From Tenrec ecaudatus (lineage: Eukaryota > Chordata > Mammalia > Afrosoricida > Tenrecidae): 64,000 nt of DNA. Position numbers and translations under genes: made by a program. The stretch is from the NCBI RefSeq assembly GCF_050624435.1, contig NC_134530.1:146422721-146486720 (forward strand). Reading direction: 5' to 3'. Below are positions 36,871-49,212 of the stretch, one piece after another. Within the stretch, counting starts at the first letter, position 1; every line of letters begins with the position of its first letter. The notes under the pieces were generated by a model that worked only from the letters and a program-made list of their open reading frames with translations, did not search any database and was not told the DNA's origin.

Positions 36871-37911
36871 TCTTACAAATCAAACCTGGGTTCAGATTGC
36901 CTAAACTGGACTTTGGCCGAAGTCTCTTCACCAGGCTCCCTACTTCCACATATGCTCCCCCTTTAATTCACAAAGCAGATGCACACAGAAGCGCCTCCAT
37001 CCTTAGAACGCAAACCCAGTCTTGCCATCCCCCTGCTGGGAGGGCTGCCATGGATGCTTGGAGTTAATGGAAACGCCTCGCAGCTCCTCGGGACACGCTC
37101 AGTGGCCAGCAGCTAACTAGGACCACTGGATACCACGGGTTTTCATTGGCTGCTCTTCAGGAGTGAGTCCCCAGACTTTGCTTCCCAAGCTGTCTTAGTC
37201 TGAGAGCTCTGCTAAAACCAGGGCTTCGGACCAGTTCACTGTGGCTCCGTCATGGCCGGCGGTCCCAAGGGCAGCCAGCCACACACTGCAGAGTGCCCGG
37301 GTCCTCACATGGCCCTTTCTTCTGACCCGAGTAAGCAACAGACAGAGATGCCCTGCTCAAAGATGGCGACTGACCAACCGAGTCTTTGTGTTGGTTACCG
37401 CCTTTGAGAGGGCGGCACAGGGGCCCGTTTCCCACTCAAGTCCAAATCCCCGGCACGTGAGATCTGGTGGCTGCGCCATGTGTCTGTTGCCCTTGTTTCC
37501 GCTGGCCACGACAGAAGTCCTGGCTGAAATGCTCAAAGCCCCAGAGCAACCCAAAGCCTCCCCTGACAGATGGGCGGTGGCTCCACAGCCAATCGGGGGG
37601 TGGGGGGAGGGGGTGGTGAGGGGGCAGCAGGCTCAGCAGCGTTTCACTCCCTTGGGCCTGGGTTGCCATAAGTTGGGGACAGCTTGGTGGCAGCCGACAG
37701 CAACGAGGGCTGTGATAGCCTCTGATGGGCAGTGTCCTTTCTCCCATGGTTCCTCCTGAGCCCGCCCTGGGCAGGAGCACTACGCTGGGGGAGTGTTGGT
37801 GATCTATATGTTCTAGTGGTGTATCGGTGGGCTCGTTCCTCTGTGGAGTTCTGAGGAGAGAAAGAGATGTGAAAACAGCAAACAAGGAAAAGTCGCGGAT
37901 ACCTCTCTAAA

Positions 37912-38139
37912 CCCAAACTCACTGCCTTTGAGCCCAGGAGAACTCATTAGGGCGGAACGGAAGCCCGCTCCACCCCCCCCCCCCCCCTGTGCGCTCCTGA
38001 GGTTCTTTACAGGAGCAGAAAGTTCTGCCTTCCTTCCAAGGAGCACGGGGTGGGGGTGGGGGGCGCTTTCACACCGTGGACCTTGTGATTGCAGCCCACC
38101 GACTAACCGCTGTGCTGTGCTGCGCTGCCGGGCTCCCAT
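37912..38139 (-). repeat. AfroSINE copy with a C15 insertion
   Basis: 'actcactgcctttgagccca', 'cttgtgattgcagcccaccg', ending 'gctgccgggctcc'. A run of 15 C (37973-37987) interrupts it. Confidence 0.8.
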
Positions 38140-38424
38140 GCCTGGCATGAAGATGTTAGTCCACAGCCTTACTCTTTCCCTTCCTCGCCTGCAAGCAAGC
38201 ATCCCTCGCTCCCCGCCCAGCAGTTGATCCGGGCTCTGTGGGTAGGGGATGCCACTCTTGGAGGGGGCCTGGGATTCTCACCTAAGCTCTACCTGGAGTC
38301 AACGTCAAGGCAGCTGTGTATGTATGTGCCCCTGACTCAGGTCGGGGATGGGGACTCTGTCTCTTCCCAGCACATCCTGGGGAGTTAGTCATGCCTGGAG
38401 TGAGGCAAGCGCAGGGAAGTTTAC

Positions 38425-38545
38425 CCTCCTAATATGGAAGGCTAATTAATTTGTATTAGGGCTTAGGGATAATTAAACTTTTTTATCTGAACTTAAGCTG
38501 CACAAACCACCTGCCTTGTACAATTAATTGCTGCCTTCATTTCCT
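38425..38545. promoter_or_regulatory. Candidate conserved homeobox-motif island (inferred)
   Basis: Contains 'ctaattaatttgta', 'gataattaaact' and 'caattaattgct', three TAATTA cores in about 90 bp, in GC-rich surroundings and outside any recognised repeat. Regulatory role inferred from composition only. Confidence 0.35.
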
Positions 38546-39139
38546 CCTTCAGGTGCCCAGAGTTAAGAGCAAGCCACGCTTCTAGTTGGGCCCTGGTGGC
38601 CTGCCTCTTAGGCAGAGAGAGACGAGGCTGCCCTGCTGGGGAAGGACCCGCTCTGCCTGAGGGCCCTGTCCTGCTCCCTGGAGACCTAGCTGTGGGAAGC
38701 TCCTTCAGGGAGGTGTGTCGTCAATTATTTTCTGTAAGGAGATGGTTCAGCCCCCTGGCTACACTCACTGGGATCTCCTAACGTGGTGTATCTAAAGGCT
38801 GAGGTCCTGTCTTCCTGGAGTCCCCGATATGGAAAGGGCGTGTGTGTTGGAGATGGACCCTGTCCTGTGGGGCTACGAGTGAGGAGAGGTCATCTCAGCG
38901 CAGGCTGGGCAACCGTGGTGAGCCCCAGGGCCCAGGCGCCTGATTCTCCATCCTTGCCCAGGGGCCAAGGGCAGTGGTAGACCACCCTGGAGAACACCAA
39001 ATTCACAAGCCACCAGCCTGGGTTGATGAGGTAATCTCTTGACAAACATCTGGGCAACTCTTTTTTGGGGAGTGGGCGGGGTTGAGAAGGTAGACTGCCT
39101 GCGGCTGGAGCTCTATTTTAGCTCTTCCAGGGGGATTCA

Positions 39140-39310
39140 CAGCTCATGCAAAGTCCTGCTTACACCATTTGCTCCTCCCAACCAGGCCCCGAAGCAGGTA
39201 CTATCACCATCTCCATTTTACAGGGGAGGAAACCGAGGCCCCGCGAGTTTAAGGAATGCATATGCCAGAGGGGTCTTGGCTAACCAGTTGCAGAACTGGG
39301 TCCCGAACCA
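39140..39310 (-). repeat. MIR-family relic
   Basis: 'ccattttacaggggaggaaa', 'accgaggccccgcgagttta' and 'ccagttgcagaactgggtcc' are the antisense MIR hallmarks. Confidence 0.65.
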
Positions 39311-40292
39311 GGTCTTTTTGATCTCCAAGTCTCTGCTCCAAACGACTAGATGCTGTTGTGGTTGGCCATCAAGCTAGCCCTACTCCTGGCGGCCCCATGC
39401 ACAGAGGAAGAGAGGCTGCCTGGCCCTGGGCCACCCCGGGGTCTGCCTGTCGACCCAGCCAACCACTGTTTACCCTTCTTCAAAGCCATGGGCTCTCAGG
39501 GGCCAACGTAGCTGTCAGCTGTCCTGTCACTGAGCAAGCAGGAGACAACTTCAGAGGGCATCTGCCTACCATAAGCCCGAATGATGAAGACCTAGGGGGT
39601 TGGCCCACCCAACGTGTGCGTGGGGGGAGGGAATGGGGGGAAGGCTCCGTATCACTCCTCCCTCTGCCTTGGCGCCTCTCCTCCTCTGCCACCTGCTGGG
39701 AGCTCTCCTGTGCCCCCAGTGGCAAAGCCGAAGTCAGGGGCCTAAGGATAGGCTAGTGGTTGCGGGTCTCCAAGCTTCTCTGCAGATGCAACTGGGGCTG
39801 GAGCCAAAGGGGGCGAGATGGGAGCCAGAAGCAGGGGCAGCTGAAAGGCCCTCCGCGAGGTTTCCGTCACAACGTATCCTTATTCAGTGTCCACGCGGGC
39901 CACGGGGCCCCCCTAGCCACCTTAACCCCGTGTTCCAGAGGCAGAGGCCTTGCTTGTTCGCTTTCCTCATGAGACCACAAAGCTCTGGGGAGTGCTGACA
40001 CCCAGAGAGGAAAATCGTTATGCTCAGCTTCATCCTCCAGCCAGGCTGCCGGGGCAGGCTTGTCGGACCTCAGACACTCCTCTTTTCCACGATGCTCCGT
40101 TGCAGGAAGAGCACCCCAGGTCAAAGGCCTTGTGTACCCCACGTTTGAAAGAGCAGCCGCAAGGACACGGAAAATATGTCAAAGTCAAGGGAGCCCAGCC
40201 ACCTGAGAGGCCAGCTTTCAGCTGCTAAGGGAGATGTGTTTGGGTTCTGCCAGCAGCATCCTGGGAAAAAGCAAGTAGGCAGCGCCCTAAAG

Positions 40293-40456
40293 CAGTGGCT
40301 CTCCAAGTCGAGTGTGCATCAGGATTATTTGACGGGCCTGGGGAAGTCCAGATTGCTGGCCTCCGATCTTCTGTAGATTTCCAGGGAGGCTTACGAGTCT
40401 GCCTTTCCTAGCGATGCTGACATTGCTGACCCAGGACCACCACATTGAGCGCCGTG
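40293..40456 (+). mobile_element. MER5A-like hAT relic
   Basis: Begins 'cagtggctctccaagtcgag', then 'tgtgcatcaggattatttga' and 'ccagattgctggcctccgat', ending near 'cattgagcgccgtg' as the decayed inverted end. Order and length fit MER5A. Confidence 0.65.
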
Positions 40457-40499
40457 GCGCTACATCATCCTCTCTGCAGGTCACAGATCTGTAGGCTCA

Positions 40500-40620
40500 T
40501 CCAACGTCAGAGCTGGACCAAGGTCACAGCAACCAGCTCGGACCAGGCCTTGCACAGATGAGGAGATGGAGACTTCGAGGTCACAGGCTTGGTGGCAGAG
40601 CCTGCTGAGATCACCTCCCA
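40500..40620 (-). repeat. MIR-family relic
   Basis: 'cagatgaggagatggagact', 'gaggtcacaggcttggtggc' and 'gagc' fit antisense MIR. Confidence 0.5.
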
Positions 40621-41081
40621 GTCCCAAGGGGTGTCCTCTCCGTTGTGTTGATGCCACAGACAGACCTTCCCTCGCCCATCCCCCGAGTTCCTAGGGCCAT
40701 CTCCCACAGGGCTGACTGATTCCTCAAACCCTCGCTGGATGTTGACCTTGGGCTCCCCGGCTTGCCAGGTGCTAGGGATTTAGTCAGATGTACAGGGCGT
40801 GCCCTCAAGGAGCCTATGATCTCACAGGGCAGACAGGCATGTAAATCATGACGAGAGTTCAAGGTCATAGTGTTACAGCATAATGTAGGCAGGGTTCTGT
40901 GCGTGCAGCTCGAGGGGCTTCAGGACCTGCTGGGGCGGGTGGCGCAGTGTGGTTTCTGAGAAGCAGAACAGCTTGCCGCCTGAGGCTCTGTGAGAAACTA
41001 CTGGCTGGACCAAGAGTAGGTGTGAGGTTAGGCGGGAGTAGGTGGGTCCAGATCATGCGGGCCCTTTGGGTTCATCTAAGG

Positions 41082-41296
41082 CAGTGGTTCTTAACCTTCC
41101 TAATGCCATGACCCTTTAATACAGTTCCTCATGTTGTTGTGACCACCCTCCAACCATAAAATTATTTTTGTTGCTACTTCATAACGGTCATTTTTCTACT
41201 GTTATGAATCAGGCGACCCCTATGAAAGGTCATTAGATTCCCAAAGGGAATTGAGCATTCCCAAAGGGGTTGAGACCCACAGATTGAGAACCGCTG
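41082..41296 (-). mobile_element. Short hAT element, SPIN-like (copy 2), perfect 8-bp target duplication
   Basis: 215 bp with ends CAGTGGTTCTTAACC and GATTGAGAACCGCTG (imperfect inverted). It is flanked by ATCTAAGG on both sides (41074-41081 and 41297-41304), a perfect 8-bp duplication, the hAT signature. Inside, 'ccataaaattatttttgttg' and 'cttcataacggtcatttttc' match copy 1 in reverse orientation. Nonautonomous. The right-hand part has a local duplication of 'ttcccaaaggg'. Confidence 0.92.
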
Positions 41297-41828
41297 ATCT
41301 AAGGGGTTCGGAACTTGCATCTGCAATTTGGGGGTACCTAGTGATCACAGCAGAGGAGGGGATCTCTGGACCCCTGATGCCCAATACTCGGCCTCATGCA
41401 TATCAGGATCTCAACAGTAGCCCCTCTTGCTTGTGGTCCACGGACTGGGTTGGCCTCCTGAGGAGGACCCCTTTGTGACTCCGGATGCAAGCTCTAGGAG
41501 GGCCAAGCTCTGGACCCGTAGCCCCTTGAAGGAGGCCTGGTGGATGATGGTACATGACAGATGGGTCAAACGGGTGAGGAACTATAAGTGGACGATGAAC
41601 GGGGCCACTGCCTTTGGAATAAGCACACTTTCTGGCGCCTGGCTGGGCTCACATACATGAGGAAATTGACTTTACCTCCAACAAATGGGAACAAATCACC
41701 AGGTGAAACCATAGCTGGGAGGGATGAGCAGTAAGAATTGGGCCCGACGCTGGTTGCTTGAGGGACCCGTCATTGGGAACCTGTGTTCTGGGCCCACAGC
41801 ACAAAGAAAGACCAGTCCCCCAACCCAA

Positions 41829-42031
41829 ACCACACTCCCTGCCATCGAGTCAATGCTGACTCAGAGCGACCCTATAGGACTGGGTGGAAATGCCCCTGTG
41901 AGTTTCTAAACCTGTTAACTCCTTATGGGAGTAGAAAGCCCTGTCTTTCTCCCATGGAATGGCTGGTGGTTTTGAACTGCTGCCCTGGTGGATTGCAGCC
42001 CAATTTGTAACCATGACGCCACCAGGGCTCC
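41829..42031 (-). repeat. AfroSINE copy
   Basis: Near full length: 'gccatcgagtcaatgctgac', 'gaccctataggactgggtgg', 'ggtggttttgaactgctgcc', ending 'acgccaccagggctcc'. Confidence 0.93.
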
Positions 42032-44774
42032 ACTCTCAGAGCTTCCGAAATCAATCCAGGCCCTGCAAGCAGGCTAATGTAGTCCCCCGTGGTAGCGTTA
42101 ATAGGCTCAGGGGAGAAGCTGACTTAAATCCTGCCCAGGGAAAAGTGTACTTAAGCCCAACTTCAGGACTCCCACAGATTGTTATGAATTAAGTCCATAT
42201 GAATTTTCCTTAAAAAATAATACAGAGGCCAGCAACCATGAGTGAGCATCCACAGAGGTTAGAAACACTAGATTCAGACCCTCTCGCCGCTTGCCTCCTT
42301 CCCCAGGGACTTCAGACACAGGAGTTGATAGTTACAGAGCAGCGACACATGACAATCCATTTAAATAAAGACTGGAATCAGACAGAGGAGTAGGCAACAG
42401 GCCCCCACCAGAAACCACCGGGCGAATGTGAAAAAGAGCCAAATGGCGTTGCCGTGACCGAATTTGTTTTCCTTCCGCAATAACACGATGCCTCAAACCA
42501 CGTGGCTGTCCCTGCGGGCTCAGCTTCTGGAGTAGCCATCCCAACCTCATGCAGTCATTTGATCAAAACAAAGCCCCAACCAAACAGAACCCCGAGTCTG
42601 TTCCTGTCAAGCCTACGAGGGGGGCGGTGAGGGTCAAGGGACTGCCCGCCCCCCCACCCACCCCGGCCACCGACAACAGTGATGGCTGCGTGGCTTCTGT
42701 AGAGACCCAATTCCCTTTGCTTGCACGACTTCCAGCAGAGCCACGCGGACACGGACGAATATATGGAGGATGAGCAGGCAGCAGACCAGCGTTGTAGAGA
42801 GACATGAACAATGCCGGCCAGCCCATAGCCTGTGGAGGACGAAGACCAGGGACAGCCCACACGGCTAAGTTCTCGGTCGGTGGGCCTGCATCTATCCGAA
42901 AAACTGGGATTCTGATGCTTGACGGAGACACTTTGAAGAACCAGTCCGTGGCCCCCGCCCTCAGATCGGCTTGTTCCGATTGGTCCAGCAAGGACTACTG
43001 TGCTTCAGAGAGAAGTCCTCTGAGCCTGGTTACATCTGGAGAAGGTATGGGCCCTGGTGCGGGGCGTCCCCGGGGCTGGAAGCCACATGGGACTGTCCGA
43101 AGTGCCTCTCTCAATATTGACATAGTCTTCTGGAGAGATGGGCCTTGCTCAGTCCCTTCTCCCCAGACTCAGCCCCTGGAGGCCTCCGCCTGCACCCTCC
43201 CCCCTCCCCTTGGGAATAGGGGTGACAGGAAAGAGACACGGAACAGCACACATGTCTGGTCAAACGGTGGTGTGTCCTTGGAGACCTTGTCCCACGGGCT
43301 TCCACCATCTGCTTCTCTTGCTCCATGTGCTTATCAGGACCATCCTCCACCCTGCCACGCTGGGCTCAGCTCAGCACAGCGACATGGCCAGGCAGCCTCC
43401 GTGAGCATCTCTCAGAAACGGTGGCCAACTGAGGTGGAACGCGAGCCACAGTGAAGCTTTGGTTAGTGCCAATAGGGTGGTCTGGCTCTGGGGCAGGTGG
43501 GGAGGGCCCTGTAAGCTTATAAGGCAGAGGTTGTGTGTGGCCAGGGTCAGAACCAAGCGGCCCTCTCAAAGGCATGGTGAATCCAGGCCAGAGTCTGTGG
43601 AGGTCAAGGCAGGTGGGCACAGGAAGTGGCCAGCTCAGACCGTTCTTTTGTCAACTTCTTATTGTCATTTGGGGAAAGTTTATATAGCAAATGCATTTTC
43701 TATTCAGCCAGTTAGATATATTCTTATTTGATGAGACGAGCTGTTACCCCTTAATGTAATAGCACTCTTCTTGATTCCTCCCCGGCGTCCCTATTTCCAT
43801 CCGTCCCTCTTCCTTGTTCCTTTTGGCCTTCTGAGCTTTGTGGATCCCCAGAGGTGCGTTCAGTTCCAGGCTTGAAGCGCTCCAGTCTTGGTGGTTCCAC
43901 CAGCTTCTATCAGAGGAGTAAGTCTTGCCTTTTCTTTTTTAATCATCTTGCATTTTCCTCTGCCAGGCCCTGCCAGTGCCACCAGAATGACTGGCACTTC
44001 ATCAGGCTGGGGTCTCAGGAGAGGCAAAGCCAGTGAGGCTTTTACCTGTTTGTCAAGGGAATGGCTCACGCCGTCGTAGGGCCAGGTAAGTCCAGCCTGG
44101 TTCCAAGTCCATGGGCCGGGGGTTAAGCCGGAGGCCTTTCCTGACTCCAGCAGCTTCGGTGAAGAACCCTGAAGGACTCAGGGTTGATGCGAACCCCACA
44201 GGCTGCAGAGGCAGATGGATCCAAGGTCAGCAGATTAGGCTCGTGACTGGAGAGGCGAATGAATCCAAGGCTGGCAGGTCCGAGGGCAGGCAGCGAATGC
44301 CTCTTGGAATTGGCAGGCAATATGGCTGGCCATTGGCTCGAGCTCAAGTTCAACCAACTGGAGGACCCAGCAACATGGAGACAAGCTTCCCACAGCTACT
44401 ATTTATAGAGGAAGCGGGTCAAACCTCCTCCAATGGCATCAGGACTATGGTCTGTGTCCCACCCTCATCTGATACCTGCTTGACTGCTCACAGCAGACCT
44501 CCTCATGGAGTTAATTACATGATGTTAGAGCCACACCACGACCTAACTGCTCAACCCTAAGAATCGTGGCCGTGCCAAGTTGACACAAAACTCATTTTAG
44601 ATGGGCTATGGTCTAAAAGCTTTTCTCTTCTTAAATTAAAAGCTTCTTAAAAACAATGAGTTAGGGACGGGCTTTAAAGACCCCAGAACTCAGAGCCTCC
44701 TCTGACAGTCCCGCCTTGCCCCTGTTGCATACCTTGGATTTGATTTTTGGTGGCATCTGCTAAGAAAACAAAAC

Positions 44775-44965
44775 ACAAGAGCAGTTGCTGGCGGGTTACT
44801 TCTGACTCATGCCCCACCCTCCCACCCCCACCCCTTGTGTATCAGGGTAGACCCGAGCTGCCAACAGCCACCTTTTGGGGAGTAGATTGCCAGACCTGAC
44901 TCATGAGGTACCTCTGGGTGGACATGAAGCTCAAACCTTTCCGTGAGCGGCTGAGCATGTGACCT
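44775..44965 (-). repeat. AfroSINE-related copy (second subfamily)
   Basis: 'ggagtagattgccagacctg' and 'gaggtacctctgggtggaca' mark the second subfamily. Diverged. Confidence 0.6.
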
Positions 44966-45333
44966 GTCTGTAGCATCTGAGGACTGTCGTGGTGACAAGC
45001 AGGAGGTAGAAGTGGTCCCGGTGAGGGCAGATCAAGGTGACTACCTCACTTGATCACACATACAGCCATTAGGTGATCCCACTCCTCACACCACTCTGTC
45101 TGGAGAGCAAATCCACGTGGCTCCACCCACCTTTCCACACAGGACCTAGTCCTCCTTCTCGCGACCCTCCTGCTGTTCCCCACCCTGCGTGCTCTCCCAG
45201 CTGCTCTTTGCCGGCCCCGCAAGCTATGCATTCAGAAGTGTCCTCCAAGAGCCACGCTGAAGTCCTAACTCCTGCACCCATGGCGGTGCCCCTGCTGAGA
45301 GACGGGGCACTTAAAGGAGGTGTCGCCTGGGCG

Positions 45334-45528
45334 GGAGCCCTGGTGGTCTAGTGGTTCTGCTCTGGGCGGCTAACCCCCTCGTCAGCAATTCTAAACCTCC
45401 AGCCGTTCCTTGGGAGAAAGAGGGCGCTTTCTGCTCCCATAAAAAAAGTTAGTCTCAGAACCCCACAGGGGCAGTTCTAACCTGTCCTACAGGGTCGCCA
45501 TGAGTCAGAATTGACTCGATGGCAGTGA

Positions 45529-45530
<2 letters not shown>
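45334..45530 (+). repeat. AfroSINE copy (left arm of an inverted pair)
   Basis: Full length: 'ggagccctggtggtctagtg', 'gggagaaagagggcgctttc', 'cctgtcctacagggtcgcca', ending 'actcgatggcagtgag'. The opposing copy is at 45646-45821. Confidence 0.95.
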
Positions 45531-45644
<114 letters not shown>

Positions 45645-45645
45645 C

Positions 45646-45821
45646 AAAACCTACTGCCTTTGAGTCTATTCCAACCCATAGTGACACTACCCAGGGTTTC
45701 TGAGACTGTCCATCTTTATGGGGACAGCTAGCATCTTTCTCCCACAGAGGAGCTAGTGAGTTTGAACTGCTGACCTTGGGGCTAGCAGACTGACACTTAA
45801 CCCAGAATGCCACAGGGCTCC
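45646..45821 (-). repeat. AfroSINE copy (right arm of an inverted pair)
   Basis: 'ctgcctttgagtctattcca', 'gctgaccttggggctagcag', ending 'atgccacagggctcc'. Tail-to-tail with 45334-45530, separated only by the microsatellite. Confidence 0.9.
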
Positions 45822-46409
45822 CTACCGGAGCAAGGCGGGTTCTGAGCCGGTATAAAAAAGGAAACGAGCCACAGGGAGTTCGACAGAGGGAGAATGGCCG
45901 TTTGAAGACCGAGGCAGAGATCGGGGTGGTTGAACGACAGGCCTAAGAGTGCCGGGGCCACCTGAAGCTCGGAGAGAGGCAAGGAACAGAGTCTTGCTTG
46001 GAGCCCGAACGAGGAATCCATGTGGCCAGCACCAATGTCCAATGGGCTGAGGGCAGCGCGTTTCTGTTCTTAGAAGCTTGTGGCGCTGCTCTGGCGACCC
46101 TCGGAGATGGATGCAGCCTTCTTTGTGGACCAGGCGAAGATCTTCCCTTCCATTGCGCCTCATCCGCACAGCCTGCAAGTGAGCCTCTGCTCTTGGACTC
46201 TTCAGGATCTCGGCGGGTCACACTGAGGGGCAGCCTCAGTCTCACAGGAGCCCCAGAAACCTTGATGCCCTTTCTATTCCCTCTGAGGAACTCATTCAGC
46301 CCCCACCTGAGCTTTAGGCCTCGCTCTCCCATTAGCCGGTACAGGGACCCCAGGCAACCAAGCAGCTCGAGCCTCAGTTTCATCTGAAAAGTGGGGTGGC
46401 AATAATTTA

Positions 46410-47105
46410 CCTTGACGATCAAGGATAGCAGCCTTCAGTGTGGAATACAACCCAATGTAAGGAAGCCCCAAATCCACACACCTGGACTGAGTAGCATCAT
46501 GATCCAGGGAGAAAAGGTTGAAGTTGTCAAGGATTTCATCTTGCTTGGATACCCCATCAATGGTCAGGGAAGAGCAGCCAAGAGATCCAAAGATGCACTG
46601 CATTAGGTAAATCTGCTGCACAGACCTCTTCAGAGTGTTGAAGGGCAAGGATGTTATTTTGAGGTCTCAGGTGCATCTGACCCAAACCAGGGTATCTTCC
46701 AGGGCCTCATATGTATGTGAAAGTTGGACAGTGAATAAGGAAGGCCAGAGAAGAATGGATGCATGCGAATTGTGGAGCTGGAGAAGAATATTGGAAGCAC
46801 CATGGACTGCCCAAAGAACAAACCAATCTGTCTTGGAAGAAGTACGGCCAGAGTGTTCCTTGCAGGCAAGGATGGTGAGACTTTGTCTTACATACTTTGG
46901 ACATGTCGGTAGAAGAGACCAGTCCCTGGACAAGGACATCAAGTCTGGTAGAGCAGAAGGTCAGCAAAAAAGAGTAAGGCCCTCAACGAGGGGAGATGGA
47001 CTGACCCAGTGGCTGCATCAACGGGCACAGGCATAGGAGCCATGTGAAGATGGCATGGGACGGTGCCTGGGGTCAATATGAGTAGGAACTGATTCAATGG
47101 CGCCC
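46410..47105 (+). pseudogene. RTE-type LINE 3' end with decayed ORF2 C-terminus
   Basis: The longest RTE piece in the window, in sense orientation. 46500-47036 retains the end of the reverse-transcriptase ORF: a frame of about 130 codons from 46635 shows YVCESWTVNKEGQRRMDA, then SVLEEVRPECSLQARM and YFGHVGRRDQSLDKDI, all typical of RTE/BovB-family ORF2 ends. Upstream (46410-46630) the same protein continues in other frames, so it is frameshifted and not functional. The 3' terminus is followed by a C-run (about 47103-47112) where the tail 'ctgattcaatggcg' ends. The same family supplies the AfroSINE tail. 5'-truncated, as most LINE copies are. Confidence 0.85.
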
Positions 47106-47454
47106 CCCCCCCAACACACACACCTTGCAGGATTATTAAGAAAGCTGTGTCTATTTAAGCCCTTTATTACAGTGGGAGGCATAGAGAGAGCTTCCTCCAT
47201 CTTCTGCATGATCCCATCTGAGCCAGGGCTGTTTACTTGAAGATCCCCTGTAACTTGTATCCCTATGTCCTGGACACACCCTTGGGAGCCTTAGAGTAGC
47301 TGCTTTCTCTCTGCTAACATGACAGCTCTTCTCTGAGCTCTTAGGTACAGCCTGGGCCCCCACCTCGGGTTGGTCATTGTCTCACCCTTCCTGGTCTCCT
47401 CTCCCCTGCAGACCCTGAGCTCTCTGCTCTGTAGTGTCCTGCAAAGGACATGGG

Positions 47455-47560
47455 CTTTGGGGTCAGGTGGTCTTGCAGTTCACCTGCTTATCTCTTTGTA
47501 GTTGAGTGACTCTGGTGAGTGACACAAGCTCTAAGCCTGAGCTCCCAGCAGCTGCAAAAC
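47455..47560 (+). repeat. MIR-like relic
   Basis: 'tttggggtcaggtggtcttg' and 'gttgagtgactctggtgagt' follow the MIR order. Confidence 0.4.
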
Positions 47561-47854
47561 CAAGAATAATGTGTCCCCAGAGGGAATGCCTCACATGTCC
47601 TCACCGTGATCGCAGCATGCACTGTGGGTATTTGGTGCGTGTCTTTCTACTCACCATGCTAAGTGCCAGGAGAACTTATGATGTGGTGGGTCAAAAGGCA
47701 GGGGCTGCTCAGGATGAAGCACATAGCTGTTATTCACTGGTATTGACTTGATTCCAATCAACTCAGCCTTGCCTGATTTGCTCCACTGTCACGATCGCTG
47801 GTAATTAAACAAGGCTCTGGGATCCACAGGGATTCTAATTGCTAATTTTAAGGG

Positions 47855-48016
47855 GTATATTACAACTCATAGCAACCCGCCAAAGAGTTTCCGAGTCTGT
47901 AAATTTCGATGGGAGATGACAGCCTCATCTTTCTCCCACAGAGTAGCTGGCAGGTTTGAACTGCTGACCTTGAAATTAGCAGCCCCAGGCTGAATCCATA
48001 GTGCCATCATGGCTCT
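47855..48016 (-). repeat. AfroSINE copy
   Basis: 'caactcatagcaacccgcca', 'catctttctcccacagagta', 'gtttgaactgctgaccttga', ending 'gtgccatcatggctc'. Confidence 0.85.
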
Positions 48017-48974
48017 CTACTGGAGCAGGGTTTTCTCTTTTTGTTTTTTATTCCTAGTTTGTCTGGAAGCTGAGCTCTCTGAGCCACCAGGGACATAGTT
48101 CCCAGCATCACGGCCACACACAAGCCACCACAGCATGACAAATTGACAGATAGTGGTGGCAGGTGTTGGAAGCACACAGTAGGTCCCCCATAGATCTAAT
48201 GTCATCATCCTGAAGATCAGCTATTTTACTTCATGTGGGTCTAGCCTGTTTACCATACCAGACACACCGAGGGCTGTTCAAAGACTACTTCTGGGGCAGT
48301 GGACTAAATTCAGTCATCATTTCTAAGGCAGGTTCCCCCGGCGCTTGTAACAGCACTAAATTCCTCGATCCCCAAGACGCTGAACTGCTACCTCGAACCT
48401 CATCTCAGGCACTTAAAATCCTGCTCCAAGCCTGGGGCAATTCAATGTTTTCACTGCACTGTAGAAAACCCAGAAGAATCCATTCATATAGCACAAAGCA
48501 TCCAGCCCTGGGCACAGCTCTTCTGGGTCTAGTTTCATCCAGCCTGGTGGGTTCGGCTGAGCATGATCATCTCCCCCAAAGTCTGGGAGGTGGAAGGCTC
48601 TGGAAGGTGGAAGCAGGCAGCACTCTGGACTCTATACTGGCTGACCTGACCTGGGGCTGTGCTGGGGAGGAGATGGGCAGAGGCTGCTCCTGCAGTCCTC
48701 TGCTTCCTCACCTGCCTGGAAGGGACAGGATCCAGGGCCTTTGTGGCTTTTATCTTTAAACTCTGGTTTGCAGAGCTGGTACCTCTGTCTGTCTCTGACT
48801 GCTCTCTGTGTTGCCTGGCATCACGGCCCCCTGACACAGCCCTCTCCTATGGTATGTCACAGTCCCTCTGCCCCTCCCTCCTTGCCCGCTCCAGGCAAGC
48901 TAGTGACAGCAAGGGTTTTGTCTGCCAGGGCCACCTCCGTTTCTCCAAGGGCTTCCACTAGCCCCCAACCCCCA

Positions 48975-49212
48975 GCTCCCCGTCCTCGAGTCTGCCTCAT
49001 AGTGACTAGGCAGGACCGGGCCGAGCTGCCCCTGTGGGTCTGACACGCTGACCCTTTACGGGAGTAAGGCTCCTCGTTCTCCACGCCGCAGCTGGTAGGT
49101 TCAAACGGCAGACTTTGCGGCTAGCCGCCCAACACGCAACCACCACATCACCGGGGCTACATTACGATTAGGCAAAAACCAACCTTCCCAACCGCTATGC
49201 CACAGGGCTCCC
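48975..49212 (-). repeat. AfroSINE copy plus adjoining head fragment
   Basis: A full copy ends at 'catcaccggggct' (about 49160). A second head-end, 'accgctatgccacagggctc', follows at about 49190-49211, suggesting one SINE inserted beside or into another. Confidence 0.8.

Larger units (their letters stand above)
35631..45333 (-). other. KCND3: KCND3 large intron, second segment
   Basis: Repeat-poorer than the first segment. The stretch 35780-35900 is AT-rich ('gattaattttaactaagata') and unrecognised. The stretches 36291-36674, 36871-37911 and 38140-39139 hold no recognised repeat, and 38425-38545 is a TAATTA-rich island. Also unrecognised: 39311-40290, 41305-41828 and 42033-44774. In the last of these, 43640-43840 is AT-rich and may be an old retroelement end, and 44230-44595 ends in 'gtgccaagttgacacaaaac', reminiscent of an LTR-type repeat I cannot classify. 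Confidence 0.7.

Noticed and set aside
46635..47036. A host gene with a reverse-transcriptase-like product
   Set aside because: The frame is the decayed end of an RTE LINE ORF2, frameshifted upstream and followed by the LINE 3' end.
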